NCBI GenBank assembly: GCA_958422985.1
Contig: CATZPY010000002.1
Span: forward strand, 1 to 64,000
Length of the DNA stretch: 64,000 bases
Reading direction: 5' to 3'
From: an uncultured Clostridium sp.
GTDB taxonomy: Bacteria; Bacillota; Clostridia; TANB77; CAG-508
Shown: positions 27,166 through 35,700 of the stretch, one piece after another
How positions within the stretch are numbered: position 1 is the first letter of the stretch
Layout of the letters: the number at the start of each line of letters is the position of its first letter
The notes under the pieces: generated by a model
What the model was told of the DNA's origin: nothing
The model's database searches: none
The model's input: the letters and a program-made list of their open reading frames with translations, nothing else
Made by a program: the position numbers and the translations under genes

Positions 27166-27244
27166 GAGGAATTTTGCGCCATAAAGCAAAAAAGAGGAAA
27201 AAAGTATTTATAAAATAAATAAAAAATAAAAAGCAAAATTCCTC
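27166..27244 (+). promoter_or_regulatory. Long-range inverted repeat in the dnaG leader
   Basis: GAGGAATTTTGC (27166-27177) and GCAAAATTCCTC (27233-27244) are perfect 12-bp complements enclosing 55 nt that are almost all A/T. The right arm ends 19 nt before the dnaG start, next to its ribosome site AAAGGTAGG. Confidence 0.55.
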
Positions 27245-27263
27245 CTAAAAGAAAGGTAGGAAA

Positions 27264-29045
27264 ATGATACGATATAGTGATGAACTTATAGATGAAATTA
27301 AAAACAATAACGATATTGTAGACGTTATATCACAATATGTACATTTAAAAAGAAGTGGAAGAAATTATTTTGGACTTTGTCCTTTCCACAACGAAAAATC
27401 ACCTTCCTTTGCAGTTTCTCCAGATAAGCAAATATTTCACTGTTTTGGTTGTGGAGTAGGTGGAAATGTAATTCATTTTATAAGTAAGATAGAAGGAATT
27501 AATTTTAGAGAATCAATAGAACTACTTGCAGAAAGAGCAAATATAGTATTACCAAAACTAGAAAATGTTGGTGATAATAAAACACAAGAATTAAAGGAGA
27601 AAATATACCAAATAAATAAAGAAACAGCATATTTTTACCACGAAAATTTGTACAAGCCAACAGCTAAAATGGCTCAAGAATATGTTAAAAAAAGAAAATT
27701 AAATAATTCTACATTAAAAGAATTCTTAATAGGATATTCTGGAAATTTTAATGAATTATATAATTTCTTAAAATCTAAAGGATTTTCAGATGAAGCAATT
27801 TTGGCATCAGATTTAGTAAACAAAAATGAGCGTGGTCAATATATAGACAGGTTTAGACATAGGCTAATGTTTCCTATACAAGATGTAAGGGGAAGAATTA
27901 TAGCATTCGGAGGAAGAGTTTTAGATGACTCAAAACCAAAGTATATAAATTCCCCCGAAAATTTAGTATACAGTAAAGGAAGACATTTATTTGGTTTATA
28001 TAATGCAAAAAAACATGATACAAAAAAAATCTTAATAGTAGAAGGTTATATGGATGTAATATCATTACATCAAAGAGGAATAACAAATGTAGTGGCATCT
28101 TTAGGAACAGCAATGACAGAGGCGCAAGGTAGGCTCTTAAGAAGAAGTTCGGAGCAAATAGTTTTAGGTTATGATGCTGATGGGGCTGGTCAAGAAGCTA
28201 TTATAAGAGGACTAGAAATATTAAGAAATTTAGGTTGTGATGTTAGAGTTTTACAAATCTCTGGTGCCAAGGATCCAGATGAATATGTTACAAAATATGG
28301 TCCAGAAAGACTAGTAAAATGTATTGATGATGCAATATCTTTGGTAGAATTTAAAGTAAGAGTTTTAAAGAAACAATTAAACATAGAAAATACAAGTGAT
28401 AAAATAAAATTCTTAAATGAAATTGCTAAAATATTGGCAAAAGTTGAAAATAGTATGGAACAAGAAATATATATAGAAAAAATTTCTAAAGACTACGATA
28501 TTTCGAAAGATGCATTGTATTCTGAAATAAAGAAGATATTATATCCTAAAAATGCTAATTCGAAGGTTTTAGAAAAAAGGAATATTCAGTATAACATTCC
28601 TAAAAAAGAAGATACTAAAATTAGCGAATCTAGGTTAAAAAGAGAAAACACAATAATTGCAATGCTTCTTATGTCAAATGTAAATGTATATTCTAAAATA
28701 AAAAACAAAATAAAGCCAGAAGATTTTAAGATAGAAAAGAATAAGAAAATTTTAGAAAAAGTTTATGGTGAATATGAAAAAGGCATTACAGAAATATATG
28801 ATGTCTTAAATTTATTCGAAGAAGAAGATATTATAAATCACATAACAGAAATTATGGCAAAAGATTATGGTATTACAGATATAGACAAAGGAATAGATGA
28901 CATATTAAGTACATATGAAAGAGAAAATTTAAAAGATAAAAGAGATGAAATATTAAGAGCTTTAGAAGATTCTACACTTAATAATGAAAGTAAGTTAAAG
29001 CTAGAGAGAGAATTAAATGACATAATTATTAAACTTGCGAAATAA
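27264..29045 (+). CDS. dnaG: DNA primase DnaG
   Basis: DnaG makes the RNA primers for replication. The zinc-binding CHC2 domain has Cys39, His42, Cys60 and Cys63. The catalytic TOPRIM fold (about 255-340) has LIVEGYMDVISLHQ and GYDADGAGQEA with its acidic residues. The C-terminal helicase-binding region (about 460-593) is helical and Lys-rich. The length of 593 aa is normal. rpoD starts 13 nt after its stop, the classic dnaG-rpoD operon of Firmicutes. The start ATG 27264 has AAAGGTAGG upstream. Confidence 0.97.
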   Translation: MIRYSDELIDEIKNNNDIVDVISQYVHLKRSGRNYFGLCPFHNEKSPSFAVSPDKQIFHCFGCGVGGNVIHFISKIEGINFRESIELLAERANIVLPKLENVGDNKTQELKEKIYQINKETAYFYHENLYKPTAKMAQEYVKKRKLNNSTLKEFLIGYSGNFNELYNFLKSKGFSDEAILASDLVNKNERGQYIDRFRHRLMFPIQDVRGRIIAFGGRVLDDSKPKYINSPENLVYSKGRHLFGLYNAKKHDTKKILIVEGYMDVISLHQRGITNVVASLGTAMTEAQGRLLRRSSEQIVLGYDADGAGQEAIIRGLEILRNLGCDVRVLQISGAKDPDEYVTKYGPERLVKCIDDAISLVEFKVRVLKKQLNIENTSDKIKFLNEIAKILAKVENSMEQEIYIEKISKDYDISKDALYSEIKKILYPKNANSKVLEKRNIQYNIPKKEDTKISESRLKRENTIIAMLLMSNVNVYSKIKNKIKPEDFKIEKNKKILEKVYGEYEKGITEIYDVLNLFEEEDIINHITEIMAKDYGITDIDKGIDDILSTYERENLKDKRDEILRALEDSTLNNESKLKLERELNDIIIKLAK

Positions 29046-29058
29046 TTAGGAGGTTATA

Positions 29059-30210
29059 ATGAAAAAAATAGAAGGACAAGGAGAAATAACAGAAAAAAAT
29101 AATGCTCAAGAATTAGAAAGAGCAGAAACAGAAAAAAAAGTAAAAAGAATTTTAGAGTTTGCAAAGAAAAATAAAAGAATAACTTATGGTGACTTGGCTG
29201 CAGAGTTAGACGAATTATCAACAGAACAAATGGAAAGAGTATTTGATGCTCTAGAAAAAATGGGTGTTGATATTGGTAGAGATGACGATGAACTAGATGA
29301 AGAAGGTCCAGATGAAGAAGATTTACAAGAAGTTGAAGATTTAAAATTAGATGAAATTGATGTTGCAGGCTACGAAAGCAGTAACATAGATGATCCAGTT
29401 AGAATGTATTTAAGAGAAATAGGAAAAATTCCACTTCTTACATATGAAGAAGAATTGGACTTAGCGAAAAAAGTTTTAGAAGGTGATGAAGAAGCTAAAC
29501 AAAAATTAGCAGAGTCAAACTTAAGACTAGTAGTAAGTATTGCTAAAAAATATGTTGGTAGAGGAATGTTATTTTTAGATTTAATACAAGAAGGTAACAT
29601 GGGTCTTATAAAAGCTGTAGAAAAATTTGACTATACTAAAGGATTTAAATTTAGTACTTATGCAACATGGTGGATAAGACAAGCAATTACAAGAGCTATA
29701 GCAGACCAAGCTAGAACTATAAGAATTCCTGTACACATGGTAGAAACTATTAATAAATTAATTCGTACATCTAGACACTTATTACAACAATTAGGAAGAG
29801 AGCCAACGCAAGAAGAAATTGCAGAAGAGATGGAAATGCCAGTTGAAAGAGTAATGGAAATTCAAAAAATTGCTCAAGATCCAGTTTCTTTAGAAACACC
29901 AATTGGTGAAGAAGATGATAGCCATTTAGGAGATTTTATTAAAGATGAAGATTCTCCAGAACCACAAGATTCTGCAGCATATACATTGTTAAAAGAACAA
30001 TTAGAAGAAGTTATGAGTACTTTAACAGCTAGAGAAGCTAAGGTTTTAAAATTAAGATTTGGTTTGGAAGATGGAAAAGCTCGTACACTAGAAGAAGTTG
30101 GTAAAGAATTTAAAGTAACTCGTGAAAGAATTAGACAAATAGAAGCAAAAGCTTTAAGAAAATTAAGACATCCAAGTAGAAGCAAAAAATTAAAAGACTA
30201 TATGAGCTAA
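29059..30210 (+). CDS. rpoD: RNA polymerase primary sigma factor (SigA/RpoD)
   Basis: The housekeeping sigma factor. Region 1.1 is at about 25-85; region 1.2 begins DDPVRMYLREIGKIPLLTYE; region 2 has NLRLVVSIAKKYVGRGM, LIQEGNMGLIKAVEKFDY and the -10 reading part FSTYATWWIRQAITRAI; region 3 has TREPTQEEIA-like helices; region 4 has TLEEVGKEFKVTRERIRQIE. It ends with the typical SRSKKLKDYMS tail. Length 383 aa. AGGAGG lies before ATG 29059, and the gene is coupled to dnaG. The TTGACA/TATAAT promoters across the window fit this factor. Confidence 0.98.
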   Translation: MKKIEGQGEITEKNNAQELERAETEKKVKRILEFAKKNKRITYGDLAAELDELSTEQMERVFDALEKMGVDIGRDDDELDEEGPDEEDLQEVEDLKLDEIDVAGYESSNIDDPVRMYLREIGKIPLLTYEEELDLAKKVLEGDEEAKQKLAESNLRLVVSIAKKYVGRGMLFLDLIQEGNMGLIKAVEKFDYTKGFKFSTYATWWIRQAITRAIADQARTIRIPVHMVETINKLIRTSRHLLQQLGREPTQEEIAEEMEMPVERVMEIQKIAQDPVSLETPIGEEDDSHLGDFIKDEDSPEPQDSAAYTLLKEQLEEVMSTLTAREAKVLKLRFGLEDGKARTLEEVGKEFKVTRERIRQIEAKALRKLRHPSRSKKLKDYMS

Positions 30211-30290
30211 TACGAAAGTAAAAGTAAAACTTATGACTCAAAGAGAGAAAAAATTGCTTACATTTTATTAGCATATATCAATACAAAGCA

Positions 30291-30324
30291 AACGCCTTAA
30301 AAACATTGACTTTAAGGCGTTTTT
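30291..30324 (+). terminator. Intrinsic terminator of dnaG-rpoD, overlapping the next promoter
   Basis: Perfect 11-bp stem AACGCCTTAAA (30291-30301) and TTTAAGGCGTT (30311-30321), then T-rich. The loop holds TTGAC of the next -35. Confidence 0.8.
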
Positions 30325-30334
30325 ATGTTATAAT
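30306..30334 (+). promoter_or_regulatory. Promoter of the gene at 30400, embedded in the rpoD terminator
   Basis: TTGACT (30306-30311), 17 bp, TATAAT (30329-30334). Confidence 0.75.
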
Positions 30335-30399
30335 TACACTAGCTATGGAATAAATAGTAAAGTGAGGTGAAAATCTTAGAAAACTCTAAGAGAATAAAA

Positions 30400-30753
30400 A
30401 TGAAAAATAATGTAGTAACTAATAAGAAAAATATATTTGGAATAATAAAAGATGCTGTAGGTGGAAGTTTTATAGAATTCTTTAAAGCTTTAGGAGGTAC
30501 AGAACCAGACGACATTCAAGACGAAGTTACAAGTCCAGCACTAAAAGCACAAGTAGCAGGAATAGAAGGAACCATTTTGGATGGAAACGATTATATAGAA
30601 GTAGATGCAGGAAAAACAGTAAAATTTGACGGAATAAATGCATATAGAAGAAATGTAGATGTAAATAAAGTAGTAAAAGAACATAATAAAAAGGTAAATA
30701 AAATTGATAATCTACAAGAAAAAGGTGCAGAAAGAGCAAGAGGAGCAAGATAA
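30400..30753 (+). CDS. Hypothetical protein of 117 residues
   Basis: Unrecognised. It starts KNNVVTNKKNIFGIIKDAVG, has an amphipathic stretch (SFIEFFKALGGTEPDD) and ends basic (AERARGAR); no membrane segment. The start is uncertain. A GTG at 30367 is open in frame but is itself part of a ribosome-site-like TGAGGTGA. I prefer ATG 30400, which is preceded by a small hairpin (CTTAGA and TCTAAG at 30374-30389) lying between that Shine-Dalgarno and the ATG. It has its own promoter and a strong terminator. Confidence 0.65.
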   Translation: MKNNVVTNKKNIFGIIKDAVGGSFIEFFKALGGTEPDDIQDEVTSPALKAQVAGIEGTILDGNDYIEVDAGKTVKFDGINAYRRNVDVNKVVKEHNKKVNKIDNLQEKGAERARGAR

Positions 30754-30763
30754 ATTTAACAAA

Positions 30764-30804
30764 AAAAAGAGAGCAAAATTCGCAAGCGAATTTGCTCTCT
30801 TTTT
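30764..30804. terminator. Bidirectional terminator
   Basis: AGAGAGCAAAATTCGC on the left and GCGAATTTGCTCTCT on the right pair with one bulged A. They are flanked by As on the left and Ts on the right, between converging genes. Confidence 0.85.
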
Positions 30805-30831
30805 GAGGTATTTAGAAACAATTTTAACAAA

Positions 30832-31056
30832 TTATTTCTTTCTAAAAAAAATGCTATACACTAATATATTTGCAAAGACTCCAAGTCCAACGGTATAAAA
30901 GAAAACTTTTAATACTTGGAACAGATAAATGTTTGAATGAATTATAAGGTTAAAAAGTATGTAACCTATAATAGCACCAATACCATATCCAATTGCATTT
31001 ACTATAATGTTAGCCTGATGAGTTATTAAATTATCCCGTATACTCCGTTTTTTCAT
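30832..31056 (-). CDS. Small two-TM membrane protein, third gene of the ECF sigma operon
   Basis: 74 residues with a basic N-terminus (MKKRSIRDNL), two membrane segments (about 16-40, AIGYGIGAIIGYILFNLI; and 48-70, VLKVFFYTVGLGVFANILVY) and a basic end FFRKK. The ribosome site GGAGG precedes the ATG. It lies 85 nt after the anti-sigma gene on the same strand, so it may be the third cistron of the sigma operon. Family unknown; a link to the sigma pathway rests on position only. Confidence 0.65.
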   Translation of the reverse strand: MKKRSIRDNLITHQANIIVNAIGYGIGAIIGYILFNLIIHSNIYLFQVLKVFFYTVGLGVFANILVYSIFFRKK

Positions 31057-31141
31057 AAAATTACCTCCATTTTGAATTATATAATAGCATGAATTTTATG
31101 TAAATGCAAATATTACAATATGTAAGTATTCAAATAAAATA

Positions 31142-31780
31142 TTATTTTTTCATAATCCTTTGAATATATAATTCATATGGATTAGAATTAATATGTGTTG
31201 TTATATGAGCTATTCCAGGCATATTTTGTATGTGCTCTACTATTGCTTTAATATCTGTGTCGGTTTTTATATCAATAGAAGCAGGTATAGGATTATTAGT
31301 ACTATTAAAATCATTTAATAAATTTTCATTTTCTCCTAAATTACTTTTAAATCTTTCTAAAGCTTTTTCTTTCGAAACATATTCAAGTTCTATATTATCA
31401 CATTTTTCAATTAGTTCGTTTTTTATATTTTCTATTTGCTCTTCTGTTATGTCATCTTTTAAATATATTTCCATTGTAGAAGCAATTGCATTATAATTTT
31501 TATATACTTGTACATTAAATAAAATAATAATTATTAAAAAAATAAAAACAATTAATATTATTATGTTTTTCTTATTTATATTTTTCTTAATATTTTTTAA
31601 AAAGTCGATTTCTTTAATTTGTTTTTTTTCATTAGAATCCTTCTTAATTTCTTCTAAAATTTTTTTACATTCATCACATTTCTTTAAATGTTCTTCTACT
31701 AATTCTTTAGACGTGTTACTCAAAATATTATCATTATAGCTAAATAATAAATCTTTAACAAGATCGCACTCATTTTTCAT
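31142..31780 (-). CDS. Anti-sigma factor with zf-HC2 domain and FtsX-like extracellular domain
   Basis: The N-terminal zinc anti-sigma domain has Cys5, His31, Cys35 and Cys38 (the H-x3-C-x2-C pattern). One membrane segment lies at about 72-90. The outer part (102-205) reads like the FtsX extracellular domain: MEIYLKDDITEEQ, LEYVSKEKALERFKSNLGE, NPIPASIDIK, then IVEHIQNMPGIAHI. These are the order and spacing of the FtsX loop that binds wall hydrolases or their activators (PcsB, CwlO, EnvC type). No FtsX permease helices are present. The gene overlaps the sigma gene by 11 nt, as in most sigma/anti-sigma pairs. The domain match is my reading by eye. Confidence 0.82.
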   Translation of the reverse strand: MKNECDLVKDLLFSYNDNILSNTSKELVEEHLKKCDECKKILEEIKKDSNEKKQIKEIDFLKNIKKNINKKNIIILIVFIFLIIIILFNVQVYKNYNAIASTMEIYLKDDITEEQIENIKNELIEKCDNIELEYVSKEKALERFKSNLGENENLLNDFNSTNNPIPASIDIKTDTDIKAIVEHIQNMPGIAHITTHINSNPYELYIQRIMKK

Positions 31781-32264
31781 TTTCTAATTCCTCCTTTAAT
31801 TTTTGCTTACCGCGAAAGAATACAACTCTTGCCCAGTTTGATGTTTTATTCATAATTTCAGCAATTTCACTATATTCAAAACTTCCGAATATTCTTAAAT
31901 ACATTACATTTCTAGTGTTCTCATCAAAACTTTGTAATTTCTTAAATAATTTTATTTTGGTTTCTTTATTACAAAAGTTGTCTTCTATTGATTCTTGTAT
32001 AAATAACGTATTTTGTAATACATCTAAAGGTATTTCTTTTTTAGATTTTTCTTTTTTTAATCTTTTATACCATATGTATTTACTAATTTGACATAGCCAA
32101 GTTGATATTTTGCATTCACCTCTAAACTTATTTATATCTTTTACAGCTACTAAAAAAGTTTCTTGGACAATTTCTTCAGTTGTATCTTCATTTCCAGTTA
32201 AGCAGAATACATATTTGTAAACTATTTCACCATATTTTTTATATATTGCATTCATATCCTGCAT
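31770..32264 (-). CDS. ECF-type RNA polymerase sigma factor
   Basis: A 164-residue sigma factor with only regions 2 and 4. Region 2 (about 8-75) has YKYVFCLTGNEDTTEEIVQE and ISTWLCQISKYIWY; region 4 (about 105-160) has DENTRNVMYLRIFGSFEYSEIAEIM followed by a recognition helix WARVVFFRGKQKLKEE. It is first in the operon with its anti-sigma factor, and the two genes overlap. The ATG at 32264 follows AAAGGAGG with 8 nt. Upstream on the - strand lies TGTAAC followed about 16 bp later by ATAC (about 32290-32315), a faint candidate for an ECF-type autoregulated promoter. Confidence 0.9.
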   Translation of the reverse strand: MQDMNAIYKKYGEIVYKYVFCLTGNEDTTEEIVQETFLVAVKDINKFRGECKISTWLCQISKYIWYKRLKKEKSKKEIPLDVLQNTLFIQESIEDNFCNKETKIKLFKKLQSFDENTRNVMYLRIFGSFEYSEIAEIMNKTSNWARVVFFRGKQKLKEELENEK

Positions 32265-32392
32265 AACGTTTTCCTCCTTTCACTTATTTAGTATCTTGTA
32301 TTGTTTTTTTGTTACAAAAAATGTTTTAAAATTTTTTATATTGCTATTGTCAAAAGCTTAATTTGATTAATACAAGCATTTTATAAATAAAA

Positions 32393-32416
32393 AAAATCAG
32401 TCTTTCGACTGATTTT
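32393..32416 (-). terminator. Terminator of tRNA-Met
   Basis: AAAATCAGTC (32393-32402) and GACTGATTTT (32407-32416) with a TTTC loop; U-rich on the tRNA strand just after the encoded CCA. Confidence 0.8.
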
Positions 32417-32418
32417 TT

Positions 32419-32495
32419 TGGTAGCGAAGATGTGATTCGAACACATGACCCTTCGGGTATGAACCGAATGCTCTAGCCAACTGAGCTACTTCGCC
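32419..32495 (-). tRNA. tRNA-Met (CAT), elongator type
   Basis: 77 nt with an encoded CCA. The acceptor GGCGAAG pairs with CTTCGCT (G1-U72). The D arm is GCTCAGTTGGCTAGAGC, the anticodon stem TTCGG / CCGAA flanks TTCATAC, and the T arm contains GTTCGAATC. Anticodon CAT. The overall sequence resembles Bacillus elongator tRNA-Met rather than initiator, because it lacks the three G-C pairs of the initiator anticodon stem. A lysidine-modified tRNA-Ile2 is possible but less likely. Confidence 0.93.
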
Positions 32496-32514
32496 ATTTG
32501 TTATAACAGATATT

Positions 32515-32543
32515 ATTATAATAGCATACTTGTTTTTTGTCAA
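32515..32543 (-). promoter_or_regulatory. Promoter of tRNA-Met
   Basis: On the - strand: TTGACA (32538-32543), 17 bp, TATAAT (32515-32520); full consensus. Confidence 0.88.
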
Positions 32544-32582
32544 TAGTAAATATAAAAAAATATATTTAAAACAATACAATTA

Positions 32583-32611
32583 TAGACTTTTTATTATATA
32601 TGTGATAACAT
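32583..32611 (+). promoter_or_regulatory. Weak candidate promoter of dnaE
   Basis: TAGACT (32583-32588), 17 bp, TAACAT (32606-32611). The leader then holds AGTGAGC (32633-32639) and GCTCACT (32689-32695), which could pair. Confidence 0.35.
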
Positions 32612-32734
32612 AGCAAGAAGATTATATTACCAAGTGAGCATTAGAGGCGATATTAAAAGTTTATTAGTTTATAATTCATGTCCAAAAAGCTCACTGCTTA
32701 AAAAGTTTAATTAATGGTAAAAAGGAGATAAAAA

Positions 32735-35700
32735 ATGTCAGATTTTGTACATTTACATATACATAGTGAATTTAGCTTACTAGATGGAGCAAATAGAATA
32801 AAAGATTTACCAGTAAGAGCAAAAGAACTTGGAATGAAGGCAATGGCAATTACAGACCATGGTGTTATGTATGGGGTTATTGACTTTTATAAAGCTTGTA
32901 AAAAAGAAGGAATTAAACCAATAATAGGGGCAGAAGTATATGTAGCTTCAAGAACAAGATTTGATAAAGAACCTCAAGATAAGAGATATTACCATTTAAT
33001 ATTACTTGCAAAAAATAATAAAGGATACCAGAACCTAAGTAAATTAGTATCATTAGGATTTACAGAAGGTTACTATTATAAGCCACGTATAGATTTAGAA
33101 ATATTAGAAAAATATCATGAAGGAATAATTTGTTTAAGCGCATGTTTAGCTGGTGCAGTAAGCCAAGCAATTTTAAATGGAGACATAGAGAAGGCTGAAG
33201 AAGTTGCAAAATGGCACAAAAATGTTTTTGGAGAAGATTACTATTTAGAAATTCAAAACAATGGCGTAAAAGAGCAAGTTATGGTTAATCAAAAGATAAT
33301 ACAAATAGCTAGAAGATTAGATATACCAATTGTTGCAACAAATGACGCCCATTATTTAAAAAAAGAAGATGCATATAATCACGAAGTTTTGCTTTGCATA
33401 CAGACAGGAAAAAGAATTACAGATGAAGATAGAATGAGGTTTGAAACAGACGAACTATATGTAAAATCACCAGAGGAAATGAGTGAGTATTTTAAAAATT
33501 TTCCAGATGCGATAGAAAATACTGTAAAAATAGCAGAAAAATGTAATGTAGAATTTGACTTTGGTCATACAATTCTTCCAAATTATGATGTACCAAAAGA
33601 ATTTAATACACACTATGATTATTTTAAAAAATTATGTGATGATGGAATAAAGAAAAGGTATGGAGAAAATCCATCACAAGAAATATTAGACAGAGCAGAA
33701 TATGAACTTAAAATTATTTCGCAAATGGGATATGTTGACTACTATTTAATAGTTTGGGATTATATAAACTATGCAAAATCTGTAGGAATACCAGTAGGAC
33801 CTGGGCGTGGTTCTGGTGCAGGTTCTATTTTAGCGTATGCTATTGGAATAACAGATATAGACCCTATGAAGTATAGTTTGCTATTTGAAAGATTTTTAAA
33901 TCCAGAAAGAATTAGTATGCCAGATTTTGACGTCGACTTTTGTTATGAAAGAAGAGGAGAGGTAATAGATTATGTAGAAAGGAAATATGGGAAGGACCAT
34001 GTTTCTCAGATTATTACTTTTGGTACAATGTCTGCAAGAATGGTAATTCGTGATGTTGGTAGAGCTTTAGATATGCCATATGCAGAGTGTGATAAATTAG
34101 CTAAAATGATACCAAATGAACTTCATATAACGATAGATAAAGCACTAGAGCAAAACAAAGAATTAAGAGATTTATATGAGCAAGATGAAGATATTGGAAA
34201 GATGCTAGACATAGCAAGAGCATTAGAGGGAATGCCAAGGCAGGCTTCTACACATGCTTGTGGTGTTGTTATAACTAAAGAGCCAGTAGATACATATGTA
34301 CCTTTGTATGTAAGAGATGGACAAATATCAACACAATTTATAATGACAACATTAGAAGAACTTGGACTTTTAAAAATGGACTTTTTAGGTTTAAGAACTC
34401 TTACAGTTATTCAAGATGCTATAAACTTAGTAAAAGAAAATAGGGGAATAGATGTAGAGTTTGACAAAGACATGGGAGATGCAAATGTATATAAGCTATG
34501 GCAAAATGGAGAATCTATTGGTATATTCCAATTTGAAAGCCAAGGAATGACTAACTTTATGAAAGAGTTAAAGCCAGATTGTTTAGAAGACATTATTGCA
34601 GGGGTTTCTTTATATAGACCTGGACCAATGGATCAAATACCAAGATATATAAAGAACAAGAAAAATCCGGAAAATGCAGAATATACTCATCCTTCATTAA
34701 TTCCTATTTTAAATGTTACATATGGATGTATGGTTTACCAAGAACAAGTTATGCAAATAGTTCGTGATTTGGCAGGATATTCTTTAGGTAGAGCAGATCT
34801 TGTAAGGCGTGCCATGGGTAAGAAAAAGTTAGATGTAATGGCAAAAGAAAGAGAGTATTTTATACATGGTCAAACAGATGAAGAGGGAAATGTAATTATA
34901 AAAGGTTGTGTACGAAATGGTATAGACGAAGCTTCTGCAAACAAAATATTTGATGAAATGGCAGAATTTGCAAAATATGCATTTAATAAATCACATGCAG
35001 CTGCATATGCTGTTGTGTCATACAGAACTGCATACTTAAAAGCATATTACCCAGAAGAATTTATGGCTGCAACATTAAACAGCTTTTTAGGGAACTTAGA
35101 CAAAATACCTATGTACATAGATGAATGCAAAAGGTTAAAAATAGATATATTAAAACCAGATATAAACAAAAGTTATACTAAATTTACAGTTGACAATGGA
35201 AAGATAAGATTTGGTTTAGGAAGTATAAAAAATGTTGGAATTTCAGCAGTAAATGCAATAGTAAAAGAAAGAGAGGAGAACGGTTTATACGAAAGCTTTA
35301 CAGACTTTTGCGAAAGAATGAAAAACGAAGCTGTAAACAAAAAATGTATAGAAAGTTTAATAAGAGCTGGAGCTTTTGACGAATTCGAACAAACAAGGTC
35401 AACATTACTTGCATCTTTCGAAAGTATATTAGACACAATACAAGAAACAGAAAGAAAGAGTTTTGCAGGACAGGTTACAATGTTTGACTTAGCAATGCCA
35501 GAGGAAAACATAAAAGAACTTCAATATTCATTTAATGTACAAAAAGAATTTTCGGAAAAAGATTTACTTTCTATGGAAAAGGAAATGTTAGGGATATATA
35601 TTTCTGGTCATCCACTAGAAAAACTAAGAGAGCAAATAGAAAGAGAAACAAATGTAAATTCTTTAAAGCTTAAAGAATTGGCAAATTTGCAATCAACTGT

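Noticed and set aside
32397..32579. 60-codon open frame on the - strand
   Set aside because: It runs through tRNA-Met and its terminator; the peptide is just translated tRNA.
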